This document shows positions 36,800 through 37,598 of a DNA stretch of 37,598 nt, one piece after another (the first letter of the stretch is position 1; each line of letters opens with the position of its first letter). The position numbers were made by a program, and so were the translations under genes. The notes beneath the pieces are model-generated. The model was not told where the DNA came from and made no database searches. It worked only from the letters and a program-made list of their open reading frames with translations. Source of the stretch: a virus; IMG/VR virus record IMGVR_UViG_3300017824_000026, positions 1-37,598 of that record; one strand, written 5' to 3'.

Positions 36800-37598
36800 T
36801 AAACTTCTCCGAAGGGATTAGACTCATTAAACAAAATGTCCTTGGCTTCTTCATCGAAAGACATGTTATCACCATAACTTTCGACTTTATCAATATCAAC
36901 TTCGATCGTACAAGTAGCTTGAGCACCTACCCCATCGCCTCCGACAAAGGTAACGACAGGTGGTGTGCTATATTGTTGCCCACCAGCAGTGACATTTACT
37001 GCAGTAATGATTCCATCAGTAACAACTGCTGTCGCAGAAGCACCGTAGCCACTAGATGATAATAATTGTACTTCAGGCACAGATGTATATCCAGAACCAC
37101 CATTAGTTACAGTGATTGTAGTAACTGCTCCATACTTGGAACGAGTTGTGTTTGTGGTGAATGATTTTAGTGACTCGAATTCATCAACATCTTTAATGCC
37201 TGTATCAATTCGTTCACTGCTGTACTGGAACAATTCAACCTGTAATTTGTAAACGTATAGTTTACCTAGTTGATAGAAAGGATCCTGATGTTGTACAAAT
37301 TTGATCTCAAACAGTCCTCCTGTGAGAGGAAAGTACAATAAATCGCCTTCATTTGGTCTATTTGGAAGCGTTGTTGCGCCATAGCGACCAATTAGTTGTT
37401 CCCAACGTCTACGTGCCACTGTTAGTGTGGCAGACTGTTCCATAGCAAGACCAAACTTCTGAATGAACGCACCTTGTCCTTCGAAACCATCTACGTTTTC
37501 TAGATACATTTCGATAGGAAAAGATGATGTGAATTTACTTAGACGATCTTCACCAAGAATATTGTCTTTAGAAATAAGAGTCCTTGGAATGTAACGAA
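36799..37598 (-). CDS. 14: gp14 neck protein (5' end beyond the window)
   Basis: The frame is open to the window edge, so the internal ATG at 37509 is not the true start. The upstream 29 codons read RYIPRTLISKDNILGEDRLSKFTSSF, which continues the T4 gp14 alignment ([25 protein letters not shown]). Then come VDGFEGQGAFIQKFGLAMEQSATLTV and GDLLYFPLTGGLFEIKFVQHQDPFYQLG, both conserved. After these sit two GSGY-type repeats not in T4, and the end has SFDEEAKDILFNESNPFGE, matching the T4 C-terminal SSPFD type. gp14 forms the neck with gp13, which should be just outside the window. Confidence 0.93.
   Translation of the reverse strand, partial: RYIPRTLISKDNILGEDRLSKFTSSFPIEMYLENVDGFEGQGAFIQKFGLAMEQSATLTVARRRWEQLIGRYGATTLPNRPNEGDLLYFPLTGGLFEIKFVQHQDPFYQLGKLYVYKLQVELFQYSSERIDTGIKDVDEFESLKSFTTNTTRSKYGAVTTITVTNGGSGYTSVPEVQLLSSSGYGASATAVVTDGIITAVNVTAGGQQYSTPPVVTFVGGDGVGAQATCTIEVDIDKVESYGDNMSFDEEAKDILFNESNPFGEV
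36910..37128 (-). repeat. Two GSGY-type beta-repeats encoded inside gp14
   Basis: TTITVTNGGSGYTSVPEVQL and ITAVNVTAGGQQYSTPPVVTF, each followed by a Gly-rich turn and an ATA/ATC strand. They are of the same kind as the gp18 repeats. Confidence 0.8.

Overview
This 37.6-kb window is a stretch of a T4-like myovirus genome. All recognised genes lie on the minus strand, packed head to tail with TAATG or ATGA stop/start overlaps. It holds a nearly complete T4 core: replication and recombination genes (gp41, UvsX, gp43, RegA, gp62, gp44, gp45, gp46, gp47, UvsW, UvsY), the late sigma factor gp55, and a morphogenesis block (gp14, gp15, gp17, gp18, gp19, gp20, prohead core proteins, gp21, gp22, gp23) in T4 order. 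GC content looks low to moderate. Many small genes are of the kind found in marine T4-like phages: CobS/CobT-like proteins, HSP20, Sm-like proteins, a peroxiredoxin and a 2OG-Fe(II) oxygenase. The host cannot be read directly. A phage-encoded PqqA peptide (10579-10650) and small proteobacterial-type proteins (DUF1127, a secreted small protein, a phasin-like protein) point by inference to a proteobacterial host that makes PQQ, possibly a marine methylotroph of the OM43/Methylophilales type.

Layout by position: 1-2189 holds gp41 (partial), a gp40-position protein, UvsX and thioredoxin. 2245-5884 holds a 2OG oxygenase, DNA polymerase gp43 and a DexA-like exonuclease. 5888-7841 is a run of small early genes, including one Sm-like protein. 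7857-8611 is a tRNA operon (Asn, Thr, Tyr, Pro) with an embedded SGNH hydrolase. 8742-10309 is an accessory island: secreted protein, two DUF1127-like proteins, HSP20 and a phasin-like protein. 10310-10773 has two apparently structured RNA leaders and pqqA. 10774-13460 is the RegA/clamp-loader/clamp operon. 13514-15250 holds peroxiredoxin, a DUF3310-like protein, an HTH protein and a hypothetical protein. 15385-18885 holds the CobS-like AAA+ and CobT-like metallopeptidase/VWA proteins. 18980-24829 holds gp46, gp47, gp55, a second Sm-like protein, UvsW and UvsY. 24874-37598 is the virion block, ending inside gp14.

Regulation is unusually legible. At least ten minus-strand sigma70-type promoters have exactly 17-bp spacers, and several share a conserved stretch of initially transcribed sequence. 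They precede thioredoxin, several early genes, the tRNA operon, gp45, the CobS/CobT group and gp55. Late-type promoters (NATAAATA or CTAAATA) precede gp18, gp19, gp22 and the gp19-like gene. UUCG-loop or GC-rich terminators follow the secreted-protein gene, gp23, the HTH gene and others. The only plus-strand signal is a sigma70-like promoter at 22444-22472.

The most interesting element is the 23-codon pqqA, the substrate peptide for the redox cofactor PQQ, set between two structured leader regions and upstream of the phasin-like/HSP20 pair. A likely reading is that the phage keeps the host's PQQ-dependent alcohol oxidation running during infection. The MoxR/VWA-like CobS/CobT pair and the redox proteins could help maintain host enzymes, but that link is speculative.
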